Source: Clostridium_B lapidicellarium (GTDB lineage: Bacteria; Bacillota; Clostridia; Clostridiales; Clostridiaceae). Taken from it: DNA of 64,000 bases. Below are positions 52,735-60,923 of the stretch, in pieces; within the stretch, counting starts at the first letter, position 1, and each line of letters starts with the position of its first letter. The notes under the pieces were generated by a model. That model worked only from the letters and a program-made list of their open reading frames with translations. It ran no database searches and was not told where the DNA came from. The stretch covers positions 93,185 through 157,184 of the forward strand of contig NZ_JBGFFE010000004.1 in the NCBI RefSeq assembly GCF_041224415.1. Reading direction: 5' to 3'. The translations under genes and the position numbers were made by a program.

Positions 52735-53982
52735 TCACTCCTTATCCAAAACCAAAATTTTTTTTATTGAGCCAGCATATTTTTCGTCTTTTACTTTTTC
52801 AATATAATTGTCTAAAGTATCTTCATTATCTGAGATTACAAAAGCTACCACCTCGTACCTATTTTCTGAAAAATCATTGGATAAAATATAGCATTTTTTA
52901 AAATTCATGGAGAGGCTCTCTATGATTTTAACCCTATTAACTGTTTTTATCCTCATGAACCACTTGCTCTTCAGTCCCCAGTTTCCATTCACCCTTGCCC
53001 TTTCTTTGCCGAATATAACAGGCTCTTCACTTTTATGCTCAATCACATCTGCTATGTCACCGAAAATCGCACTGGCTGTCGGAAACATACCTGCACCCTT
53101 TCCCATGAACATCACATCTCCGACTGCATCGCCCTCTACTAATATTCCATTGTATTCATCTTCAATATTTCCAAGAAGTGAATTTTCTCTTACCATCACC
53201 GGCATAACAGAGGCATATACACTTTCTTCAAAAGCTCTGCTGATCCCCAAAAGTTTTATACTGCATTTTTTCAACTTGGCATACCTAAAATCATCGCTGT
53301 CAATTCCGTCAATTCCCTTGACTTTTATATCTTTCCAGTTCACTCTCCTGTTGTAGGCAATAGTTGACAAGATGGAGAGCTTTCTAGCGGCATCATATCC
53401 TTTTACATCAGCCTCGGGATTTGATTCTGCGAATCCCAATTTTTGTGCAAGTTTCAGAGCATTTTCATAGCTCATTTTATCATGGTTCATTTTGGATAAT
53501 ATAAAATTTGCAGTACCATTTAATATGGATTTTATACTTTTTATTTGATTCCCCACAAGGCACTCGTTTATCGGCTTTAACAGGGGTATACCACCTCCTA
53601 CGCTTGCTTCAAAATGAATAGTAACCCCATTTTCCCTAGCCAATTTCAGAAGTTCATATCCATACTCTGCAATCAAGTCCTTGTTGGCCGTAATTACATG
53701 TTTTTTCATGTTTAAAGCTCTTTTCACATATTCATAGGAAGGATCAAGCCCTCCCATAGCTTCTACTATGATATCCACTTTTTCTTTAAAAATATCGTCT
53801 ATATTTTCGGTTAAAAGTCTGTAATTCCTATTATCTGCATGTTTTTCAATATTTCTTACCAAGATCTTTGACAATACCAGTTCTTCATTTAGCTTACGCT
53901 TGAACTTATATTTATTCCTCAATATCAATTCAGCCACGCCGCTTCCTACTACCCCATAACCCAGCATTGCTATATTTATCAT
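52735..53982 (-). CDS. hom: Homoserine dehydrogenase
   Basis: 415-residue NAD(P)H enzyme reducing aspartate semialdehyde to homoserine. Nucleotide loop GYGVVGSGVAEL, EAMGGLDPSYEYV, ANKDLIAEYG, substrate region FEASVGGGIPLLKPINE and NGTANFILSKM, and a C-terminal ACT-like domain (about residues 335-415) for threonine feedback. AAAGGGGG precedes the ATG. It heads hom-thrB behind a threonine T-box. Homoserine also feeds methionine, linking it to the sulfur operon at 15-19 kb. Confidence 0.95.
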   Translation of the reverse strand: MINIAMLGYGVVGSGVAELILRNKYKFKRKLNEELVLSKILVRNIEKHADNRNYRLLTENIDDIFKEKVDIIVEAMGGLDPSYEYVKRALNMKKHVITANKDLIAEYGYELLKLARENGVTIHFEASVGGGIPLLKPINECLVGNQIKSIKSILNGTANFILSKMNHDKMSYENALKLAQKLGFAESNPEADVKGYDAARKLSILSTIAYNRRVNWKDIKVKGIDGIDSDDFRYAKLKKCSIKLLGISRAFEESVYASVMPVMVRENSLLGNIEDEYNGILVEGDAVGDVMFMGKGAGMFPTASAIFGDIADVIEHKSEEPVIFGKERARVNGNWGLKSKWFMRIKTVNRVKIIESLSMNFKKCYILSNDFSENRYEVVAFVISDNEDTLDNYIEKVKDEKYAGSIKKILVLDKE

Positions 53983-54022
53983 TTAAAAGCCCCCTTTTTT
54001 TATTCAATAGCCAAAATCATTA

Positions 54023-54262
54023 AATAAAAAAAACTCCCCCCATCATGGGACGAGTTTTTGTCGCGTTTCCACCCAAATTGGCAGTAAAATCAACTGCCAT
54101 CTCTACGTCTTTAACACAGACCTGTGGAAATATCTATTGTTTAAACTTCAATATACAACTCAGAGGTGGTTTTCGACAGTTCATACCTGGGGAATATTTC
54201 AGCCTGTGAATTCCCCTCTCTAAAAGCGGTTTACTGTTTACTCTTCCTCGTCATGGTTTTTT
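54023..54262 (-). promoter_or_regulatory. Threonine T-box leader of hom-thrB
   Basis: Stem I begins ACGAGGAAGAGTAAACAG, with AGAGAGGGG distal. The specifier loop AAA-ACC-ACC-TCT-GAG puts the threonine codon ACC at the position aligned with TGG of the trp leader. T-box core GGGTGGAAACGCG at 54074-54062, then a terminator (AAAACTCGTCCC/GGGGGGAGTTTT, 54058-54029, T-run). Single unit, unlike trp. Threonine starvation should relieve termination. Confidence 0.9.
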
Positions 54263-54284
54263 CCATATAAGAACAAAATCATAT

Positions 54285-54722
54285 TCATTCTACTGCAAGC
54301 AAATTAACTTTTATGACATTTTTCAAATTTCTTATATATCCCAACAGCTCGTTCACCTCTATTTCAAGCTTAGAGGCATCAAAAGTTATAGATACAGTTG
54401 CAGCATTATTAATAGGTATGTCCTGATTTATAGTGAGTATGTTGCCCTCTTTTTGAGCTATTATATCAAGTATCTTGGATAAGGTACCTGCCTTATGGGC
54501 TAAAACCAAACCAACCGTTATCTTGTGTCCAACTATACCTTCGGATAATGAAAAAACTGCATCTTTATATTTATAATAAGTACTTCTACTTATTCCAACA
54601 CGTCTTACCCCTTCTGATATATCCTTTACCTTTTTAGTTCTCAAAAGTTCCTTTACCTTTACTACCTTGGTAAATATATCTGGAAGTATCCTGGCATCAA
54701 TTATAAGAAACCTAGCATTCAT
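54285..54722 (-). CDS. ACT-domain regulator, ThrR/PheB-like
   Basis: 145-residue protein: N-terminal helical DNA-binding-like part (VKVKELLRTKKVKDISEGVRRVGISRSTYYKYKDAVF) and a C-terminal ACT domain (ITVGLVLAHKAGTLSKILDIIAQKEGNILTINQ). This matches the PheB family, renamed ThrR in Bacillus for its control of hom and thrCB. The ATG 54722 gives the standard start; the frame is open upstream without a good ribosome site. It lies just upstream of the hom T-box, so threonine control may be both transcription-factor and RNA based. Confidence 0.88.
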   Translation of the reverse strand: MNARFLIIDARILPDIFTKVVKVKELLRTKKVKDISEGVRRVGISRSTYYKYKDAVFSLSEGIVGHKITVGLVLAHKAGTLSKILDIIAQKEGNILTINQDIPINNAATVSITFDASKLEIEVNELLGYIRNLKNVIKVNLLAVE

Positions 54723-54818
54723 AAAAAATCCCGTCCTTGTCCGTAAATAAAATACACATGTCCACTTGAATATGTAAACTATGATAACACAACTACTACA
54801 AATAATCAACAACTTTTA

Positions 54819-54851
54819 TAAAAAAAATTAAAGACGACAAAATGCCGTCTT
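54819..54851 (-). terminator. Terminator after the APC permease
   Basis: AAGACG (54851-54846) pairs with CGTCTT (54836-54831), then TAATTTTTTTTAT on the minus strand. It lies 7 bases after the permease stop and upstream of the ACT gene. Confidence 0.8.
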
Positions 54852-54857
54852 ATATGT

Positions 54858-56702
54858 TCAATCTTCAAATATTATATATGGAACTGTAACTACGGCTATA
54901 TTTCTCATTCTGAGAAGCATCGTCCTGATAAACAGTGCCGTCTGGTTATGAAGGATATTGCCCCACCATTTCGTAACTATAAGCTGGGCTAAAACCACTG
55001 TTACAGTGTCCTTGGGTCCTGCTGCATATTCCTCTGACTTGATAAATTTAACCAGGGGACCCAATATACTCCTGTAGGGAGATTTCTTTACCACTATTGG
55101 TATATCTACATTGTATTCATGCCACCTTTTCAAAAGTCTGGCAGTAGCTTCATCATCTACAGACACATGAAAAATTATTATATTGTCCGAAATGGTCCTG
55201 GCATAATTTAGTGCTTTCAGGAAGGATTTATTTAAAGTGTCTATAGGTACTATTACATATCGTTTTTGTTTGGACAAGTCCACCTTTTCCTTGGGCCTTT
55301 CGCTCACCGGAAGTTTTAACTGTCTGGCCACTTCAGAATAATGATTTTTAATAGCCATCATAATATAAACTATCAGAGGCGTCAGTACGAATACAACCCA
55401 TGCTCCGCTCAAAAACTTAGTTATTCCCAATATGACAGCCGTCGCAAAAGTAACAAGTGCACCTATACCATTTATGGCAGCCCTGCGGATCCAGCCTTTG
55501 CTTTTAAGTCTTATCCATCTTTTAAACATTCCCGCCTGGGACAACGTAAAGGATATGAAAACTCCCACTGCATATAGGGGCATCAAATAGTGAGTATCTC
55601 CCTGAAACATAATAACTAGCAGAGATGATACCAATCCAAGGCTTATTATCCCATTTGAGTATCCAAGTCTTTTACCTCTTTTGGCAAACTGTCTTGGAGC
55701 AAATCCGTCTTTGGCTATGAAGGCCAAAAGCAGCGGTAATCCTGCAAATGCAGTATTGCTGGCCATTATGAGTATAATGGCAGTAGTTGCCTGAACCAAA
55801 TAGAACATGACGGTTCCTCCAAATACCTGGTGAGCTATTTGGGCAACCACGGTCATATTGGGATTAGGCACTGCATGGTACAAGGTAGCAAGATAGGAAA
55901 CTCCCCCAAATATCACAAGCACTACCAGCGCAAGAAGCTCCAGGACCCTCTTGGCGTTTTTCTGTGAAGGTTCCTTGAAGTTTGGGATGCCATTACTCAC
56001 CGCTTCTATTCCAGTAAGTGCCGTACACCCTGAAGAAAAGGCTCTCAAAAACAATACAACGGTTATATCGGAAACTACCGGAGGTATTTTATAAATTGGC
56101 TTGGGTACATATCCCAGTACCTTTACTTTAAATATTCCAAAAAATATCATAATCAATATGACGACCATGAATAAATAAGTGGGAGTGCCGAATACCTTGG
56201 CGGACTCTCTTATCCCTCTCAAATTACCTATAGTTATAATAAATATAAACAACAATGTTATGGCAACCCTATAGGGCAATAATACAGGTATTGCAGAAAT
56301 TATAGCTGCCGTACCTGCAGACGTACTTACAGCCACCGTTAAAATATAGCCAATAGTTAAAGATGCCCCTGCCACAAGTCCGGGAATTGTTCCCAAATTA
56401 TCCTTGGCGACAATATAGGAACCCCCCCCTTGAGGGTAAGCATCTATAGTTTGTCTATATGAAAGTGTGACTAAAATCATTAAAAATACAATACAAAGTG
56501 CCGAATAAAACATGTATTTATACGACATTATACCCAGAACAGGTATGAGAACCCAAAGTATCTCTTCACCCGCATATGCTACAGAGGATATTGCATCGCT
56601 TGACAATACGGGCAGTCCCCAAAATACATTGAATTTTTCGGATTTCAACTCATTGGTTTTCAAACTTTTGCCAATTAATAATCTTCCCAATTTAGATACC
56701 AT
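54858..56702 (-). CDS. APC-superfamily permease, KimA (YdaO)-like
   Basis: 614-residue transporter: about 12 hydrophobic helices in residues 25-460 with LPVLSSDAISSVAYAGEEILWVLIPV, PQGGGSYIVAKDNLGTIPGLVAGASL and GCTALTGIEAVSNGIPNF, then a cytosolic C-terminal domain (about 470-614, YVIVPIDTLNKSFLKALNYARTI) of universal-stress-like fold. B. subtilis KimA is a high-affinity K+ importer controlled by c-di-AMP. Potassium is the likely substrate but related proteins carry amino acids. ATG 56702 has GGGGTG 6 bases upstream. No c-di-AMP riboswitch was found in the 246 bases upstream. Confidence 0.82.
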   Translation of the reverse strand: MVSKLGRLLIGKSLKTNELKSEKFNVFWGLPVLSSDAISSVAYAGEEILWVLIPVLGIMSYKYMFYSALCIVFLMILVTLSYRQTIDAYPQGGGSYIVAKDNLGTIPGLVAGASLTIGYILTVAVSTSAGTAAIISAIPVLLPYRVAITLLFIFIITIGNLRGIRESAKVFGTPTYLFMVVILIMIFFGIFKVKVLGYVPKPIYKIPPVVSDITVVLFLRAFSSGCTALTGIEAVSNGIPNFKEPSQKNAKRVLELLALVVLVIFGGVSYLATLYHAVPNPNMTVVAQIAHQVFGGTVMFYLVQATTAIILIMASNTAFAGLPLLLAFIAKDGFAPRQFAKRGKRLGYSNGIISLGLVSSLLVIMFQGDTHYLMPLYAVGVFISFTLSQAGMFKRWIRLKSKGWIRRAAINGIGALVTFATAVILGITKFLSGAWVVFVLTPLIVYIMMAIKNHYSEVARQLKLPVSERPKEKVDLSKQKRYVIVPIDTLNKSFLKALNYARTISDNIIIFHVSVDDEATARLLKRWHEYNVDIPIVVKKSPYRSILGPLVKFIKSEEYAAGPKDTVTVVLAQLIVTKWWGNILHNQTALFIRTMLLRMRNIAVVTVPYIIFED

Positions 56703-56948
56703 TTTTTGCACCCCTAAAAGTAAATTTTACCTTAACTTTAGTATGGAATGATTATATATTATTATTCACTTTTATAACAGTTTTCTTTTCAAGACTTTAA
56801 GGCTATTTTTAACGGAATACGACAATTTAATTGCGAATGCATCATATCCCATATGTTTTTCTAATCCATGCTTACCTTTATTTAATCATTCATATACTTG
56901 ATAATTTGACATATTTTAATTACATGTGCTACTTCCAATGGATTAAAA

Positions 56949-57740
56949 TTATTTAAGTTTTTGTGCCATTTCATTCATATTGGATACTAAAGAGAGCACC
57001 TCTTGTAAGCTAGCATTGATCTGTTCAACAGATGCCGCTTGATTCTCACTGGCCTTCAGAGTGTGAGCTGAAACCTCCACGGTTTTTGAAACCGACTTCT
57101 GAATGCTTGAAGTGAGCTTTACAATATTTTCAGCTGTTTCTTTGGAATTATCCGAGAGTTTTCTTATTTCATCAGCTACTACGCCAAAACCCTTCTCATA
57201 TTCTCCAGCTCTTGCAGCTTCAATAGCTGCATTTAATCCTAACATCTTTGTCTGATCTGCAATATTTCTTATATATCCTATAATCTTATGGATCTTTTCC
57301 GAAAGTTCCCTTATATTCTGTATTTCCTTATTGAGGGACTGCTGATTTTCCGATACACTTACGGCAGATGAAGAGAGTTCTTCTACAGATGCAGCTATCT
57401 GATCCAAATTTTCATTTGCAATTTGGCTCAAATTCTTCATTTTATACTGATTGTATCCCAATTTTGAAAGCACATTTGCAATCATGTACAGCACATTTGC
57501 GGCAGCTTCCACCTTATCCCTCTCTACAATCTTGACTTTCCTAAGAGCTTTTATATATTCTTCTGGAGCAACACCTATCTCCCCTGCTATCTTTCTGAAT
57601 TTATCTTCATCCGGTTTTTCGGTAAGAACTTGTCCCCCAAACATATTTCCAATAACTTTCCCGTTTAAAAATACGGGAGCAGCAAAATCTACAAGTCCTG
57701 CATGAATCGAAAAGACAATTTTTATCTTTAATTGTGTCAA
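56949..57740 (-). pseudogene. 5'-truncated PocR-domain methyl-accepting chemotaxis protein
   Basis: The frame encodes the last third of a PocR sensory domain (HAGLVDFAAPVFLNGKVIGNMFGGQVL) and a cytosolic MCP signalling hairpin (IADQTKMLGLNAAIEAARAGE, GFGVVADEIRKLSDNS). There is no membrane segment. The N-terminal two thirds of PocR, including its Cys cluster, are missing. The apparent start is a TTG with no ribosome site, and the frame upstream runs through the terminator of the aldehyde dehydrogenase copy. PocR senses small alcohols or aldehydes and is common near BMC loci. Either a decayed gene or an assembly break. Confidence 0.7.
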
Positions 57741-57781
57741 AAAATTATAAATTCCAGCAAAGAGATATATTACTGGAATTT
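57739..57781 (-). terminator. Terminator after the partial aldehyde dehydrogenase copy
   Basis: AAATTCCAG (57781-57773) pairs with CTGGAATTT (57757-57749), then ATAATTTTTT on the minus strand. It is different in sequence from the terminator of the complete copy, so the two gene ends are separate loci, not a duplicated read. Confidence 0.8.
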
Positions 57782-57807
57782 ATATGACACTTTATTTTAT
57801 CTTTCAT

Positions 57808-57859
57808 CTACACTATTCTAAAGGAATCCACCATGGTGCATTTTCTAATCCTTGTGAAT
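57808..57859 (-). CDS. 3' end of a second CoA-acylating aldehyde dehydrogenase
   Basis: The last 16 codons read FTRIRKCTMVDSFRIV then TAG. They match the end of the complete copy (58023-57978 over 46 bases) except that the final residue is Val rather than Ile and the stop and trailer differ. The rest is lost at the N at 57860. A paralogue of about 470 residues is expected in the genome, possibly in this gap. Confidence 0.8.
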
Positions 57860-57860
57860 N
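57860..57860. other. Single-N scaffold join 1
   Basis: Joins the end of one aldehyde dehydrogenase copy to the trailer of another. The 46 bases on its left (57814-57859) recur at 57978-58023. The true gap size is unknown. Confidence 0.9.
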
Positions 57861-57904
57861 TTAATATTTAACGTATTTGCAGCAAAATTTTATTTCAAAA
57901 TGAA

Positions 57905-57946
57905 TTAAAAAATTCCATGATATAATAATTATATCACGGAATTTTA
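57905..57946 (-). terminator. Terminator of the complete aldehyde dehydrogenase gene
   Basis: AAAATTCCGTGATATA pairs with TATATCATGGAATTTT (57945-57930 with 57922-57907, one mismatch/G-U), then TTTAATTC on the minus strand. It lies 26 bases past the stop. Confidence 0.8.
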
Positions 57947-57971
57947 ATTGCCCTGATTGCACATGTAAAGA

Positions 57972-59384
57972 TTAAATTATTCTAAAGGAATCCACCATGG
58001 TGCATTTTCTAATCCTTGTGAATGAAACTGCATTTGTAAGTCCCTCACCTGTAGGTCCGGCTATGGTAAATGTGGTGGGGCCCTCTCCACCAAATCCTAT
58101 TCCTGCATAGGAAGGTGCATTTTTCACAAATATGGTTGTGTCTATTGCCCTTGCCATCGCAGTCAGATTATCCACGTTCTTCGAATGCATTATGGCAGTA
58201 TGCCTGTTGCCATGTTCGTCTTCTACGGCTGTCTCCAGAGCTTCATCAAAATCCTTGACCTTGACTATGGAAAGTATGGGCATCATTAGCTCAAGCTGTA
58301 CAAATGGATGAGAGTTCTTGGCCCTGTATATAAGGCACTCTATTTCATCTGAAACCCTCTCACCTATGCTCTCCATCAGATATTTGGCGCTCTTGCCTAC
58401 AAAGGCCTTGTTTATAGAGTATTTTCCCGTCTGGCTGTCCCTGTTCAAAACCGTATCTACCAGTTTCCCAGCCTGGGCATCATTTATTTCGTAGACAGCC
58501 CTGTTTTCCTTCATATGTCCAATTAAATCCTCGTACACGTCTCCTACGACTATTGCTTCCTTTTCAGCTATGCAGGGCAAATTGTTGTCGAAGCTGCATC
58601 CATTTATTATGTCCTTTGCCGCCTTTTCAATATCTGCAGTTTCGTCAACCACTACAGGAGGGTTTCCTGCACCCGCACCTATGGCCTTTTTCCCGGAAGA
58701 AAGCACCATCTTTACTATTCCGGGGCCACCTGTGGCAACGAGCATCCTTATTCTTCTGTCCTTTAAAAGTATGTTTGTATTTTCAAGTGAAGGTTTCGAC
58801 ACTGCAGTAAGCAAATTGTCCGGACCGCCTGCTTCCCTTATGGCTTTGTTTAAAATTTTCATGGTTGTCACAGATGTCTTGAAAGATCCGGGGTGAGGTG
58901 AAAATACCACAGTGTTCCCCCCGGCCAGCATGCATATTGCATTGCAGACAACAGTTGATACCGGGTTTGTGGACGGTGTTATGGATCCTATTACACCGAA
59001 AGCCCCACGCTCAATTAAAGTAAGTCCCTTGTCACCTGTGATAGCCTCTGGCTTAAGTACTTCCGTGCCCGGCGTCTTTTCAGCCGTAAGTTTCAATTTT
59101 AAATACTTATGGTCAACTCTCCCCATTCCAGATTCCTTAACGGCAAGGTTGGCAAGTGACATGGCGTTGTCCATTGTTGCCTTCCTCATGGCAGCTATAA
59201 ATCTCTCACGCTGTTCCAGAGTATAATTTTTAAATTTTTTCTGGGCTTCATAGGCTGCATCTATAGCCTCGTCCATGCTGCCAAATACTCCGTCGCTCAC
59301 TTCCTGTTTCTTAGTGTCCTTCTCGTTTAATTCCTTCAATACCCTCTCTACTATCTGGGATAAATCACTACCATTTAATTCCAT
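57972..59384 (-). CDS. BMC-type CoA-acylating aldehyde dehydrogenase (PduP/EutE-like)
   Basis: 470-residue enzyme that oxidises an aldehyde to its acyl-CoA with NAD+ and CoA, or the reverse. The catalytic C271 is in NNLPCIAEKE; FGVIGSITPSTNPVST and FGGEGPTTFTIAGPTGEGLT are typical of the PduP/EutE branch. Residues 1-21 (MELNGSDLSQIVERVLKELNE) form an amphipathic helix like known BMC encapsulation peptides. GGAGG precedes the ATG. It starts 23 bases after an EutN fragment. The chain length of its aldehyde is not determinable. Confidence 0.93.
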   Translation of the reverse strand: MELNGSDLSQIVERVLKELNEKDTKKQEVSDGVFGSMDEAIDAAYEAQKKFKNYTLEQRERFIAAMRKATMDNAMSLANLAVKESGMGRVDHKYLKLKLTAEKTPGTEVLKPEAITGDKGLTLIERGAFGVIGSITPSTNPVSTVVCNAICMLAGGNTVVFSPHPGSFKTSVTTMKILNKAIREAGGPDNLLTAVSKPSLENTNILLKDRRIRMLVATGGPGIVKMVLSSGKKAIGAGAGNPPVVVDETADIEKAAKDIINGCSFDNNLPCIAEKEAIVVGDVYEDLIGHMKENRAVYEINDAQAGKLVDTVLNRDSQTGKYSINKAFVGKSAKYLMESIGERVSDEIECLIYRAKNSHPFVQLELMMPILSIVKVKDFDEALETAVEDEHGNRHTAIMHSKNVDNLTAMARAIDTTIFVKNAPSYAGIGFGGEGPTTFTIAGPTGEGLTNAVSFTRIRKCTMVDSFRII

Positions 59385-59407
59385 CTCTTATTACCTCCTC
59401 AAAAACT

Positions 59408-59470
59408 TTTATTTTCTGCTGTTTTTATTCCATTCAACTTCATCCACAATTCCAACAATGGAGGTATCCG
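59408..59470 (-). CDS. 3' end of a second EutN/CcmL vertex protein
   Basis: The last 20 codons read DTSIVGIVDEVEWNKNSRK then TAA. The shared 46 bases match the end of the complete EutN gene (60487-60532), but the C-terminus is longer (NKNSRK rather than NKH). Cut by the N at 59471. A second BMC pentamer gene directly upstream of the aldehyde dehydrogenase is indicated. Confidence 0.8.
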
Positions 59471-59471
59471 N
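59471..59471. other. Single-N scaffold join 2
   Basis: Falls between the 3' end of a second EutN gene and the unfinished PduO-like gene. Reading through it would wrongly fuse the two. True gap size unknown. Confidence 0.9.
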
Positions 59472-60450
59472 CTCCATATTTTGAAACATTAGTATCTTCA
59501 TCTACTGTACCTCCGCTAACTCCTATAGCTCCCACAATATTGCCATTTACCTTTAAAGGAAATCCCCCTGAAAAAGTCAGCACGTTTCCATCATGAGTAA
59601 GTCCATAGAAATCCCCTCCTGGCAGCGAAGCATCATATAAATCTCCTGTCGGGCTTTTAAGTGCTGCAGCTGTATGCGCCTTTTTGAAAGCAACTTTCAA
59701 ACTTATCAGCAGAGAATCATCCATTCGTTCCATTACTATGACATTGCCATCAAAATCCACAATACATATCACCATCGGAACTCCTATTTCCTTAGACTTT
59801 TCTATACATTTCTCAGTTATATAACTGGCAATTTCCCTATTGAGAGATTTTTTTACCAACAGTCCATTTTCAGAACCGCCGCCGTTGTGATTTCTCTCAT
59901 TATCTGTAAATTCAGCCAATCTTTCTTTTGCCTTCTTTAAAATATCCTTATAGTCAAAATATCTAGCTACAGCATAAATAGCATCTGATAACCTGTTTAC
60001 ATATTTCTGCAGATTGCTGCTTACCTCGTAATGGTTTTTTAGTTCAGATATATACCTTTCTGCCCTTCTCACATCCGTTCTTGCCACATCAAGGTGGGCA
60101 GATTCCACAGTTCCGCCTGGCACTATAAATCCATTCTGTATGGGACGCATCTTGTCAAGTTCATCTATAGTGTTTTCCAGAGATACAACATCTTCATCCT
60201 TTATTCGATCCTTGTAATTTTCGGTTCCAAGTGAGGCCAGTTCTGCTGCAACCTCAAAGAGAGTTTTCTGTATCTTTAACAATTTATCTTTCAGTTTTTT
60301 ATCTTTAACATAAGCTCTTGCCAGACCAATTGATGAATTTGCCTCATCTATGCTTCCATAGGCCCATACTCTCAAATCATATTTGTTTGTTCTCTCACCG
60401 CCTACTAAACTGGTAGTCCCTTTATCACCAGTCTTAGTGTATATTTTCAT
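59472..60450 (-). CDS. PduO-type cobalamin adenosyltransferase with HbpS/GlcG domain, 3' end missing
   Basis: About 326 codons visible from ATG 60450 (AGGTGGTG upstream). Residues 1-170 are the ATP:cob(I)alamin adenosyltransferase: YTKTGDKGTTSLVGGERT, GSIDEANSSIGLARA, DVARTDVRRAERYI. Residues about 190-326 are an HbpS/GlcG-like haem- or cobalamin-binding domain (CIVDFDGNVIVMERMDDS, GGFPLKVNGNIVGAIGVSGG). This two-domain layout is that of PduO. The end is cut by the N at 59471, probably losing only 10-20 residues. It supplies adenosylcobalamin, implying a B12-dependent diol/glycerol dehydratase or ethanolamine lyase in the pathway. Confidence 0.9.
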
Positions 60451-60474
60451 ATAAATCACCACCTAAATGCCATG

Positions 60475-60750
60475 CTAGTGCTTATTCCATTCAACTTCAT
60501 CCACAATTCCAACAATGGAGGTATCCGCAGGTATGCTGTTTCCCACTTCGGTTGCATTCCTGGCTCCGCTTCCCGTAACTACAATTACAATTTCATTGAC
60601 TCCAGCACCAACTGTATCTATGGCAACAACAGGCTCGCCTATTATATTTTCATCTTCATCTATTTTCTTGACTATAAGCAGTTTGCTTCCTGTAAGTTTT
60701 TCATTTTTTTGTGTGGAAACGACATTTCCAACTACCTTGGCTAAAAACAT
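60475..60750 (-). CDS. BMC vertex pentamer protein EutN/CcmL family
   Basis: 91-residue protein: MFLAKVVGNVVSTQKNEKL at the start, KLLIVKKID, VAIDTVGAGVNEIVIVVTGSGAR, and DTSIVGIVDEVEW at the end. Pentamers cap the vertices of the microcompartment shell. GGGGG precedes the ATG. It lies 24 bases before the PduO-type gene. The upstream gap of 173 bases holds two hairpins (GGTGGAG/CTCCACC at 60787-60821 and CTCCCA/TGGGAG near 60870) that may attenuate or process the transcript. Confidence 0.93.
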   Translation of the reverse strand: MFLAKVVGNVVSTQKNEKLTGSKLLIVKKIDEDENIIGEPVVAIDTVGAGVNEIVIVVTGSGARNATEVGNSIPADTSIVGIVDEVEWNKH

Positions 60751-60923
60751 GTATATCCCCCTCTCATCAAGTGATTCTTAGGTCCAGGTGGAGTTTGCTT
60801 ATAAAAAATGTTTTCTCCACCTTAACCTTAGAAGAACTTATCCAGGCGCGTAGCAGTGCTTATCTCCCACTTTGAAAAGCTGGGAGTATTAGCAATGGTA
60901 GCGTTCGGATCAATTTCAGGTGT

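Noticed and set aside
56703..56948. c-di-AMP (ydaO-type) riboswitch upstream of the KimA-like gene
   Set aside because: Looked for because related genes often have one; none of the conserved core could be found.
59408..60462. Apparent 340-residue PduO protein with a tail reading across the N at 59471
   Set aside because: The last residues come from a different gene in another frame, joined only by the N.
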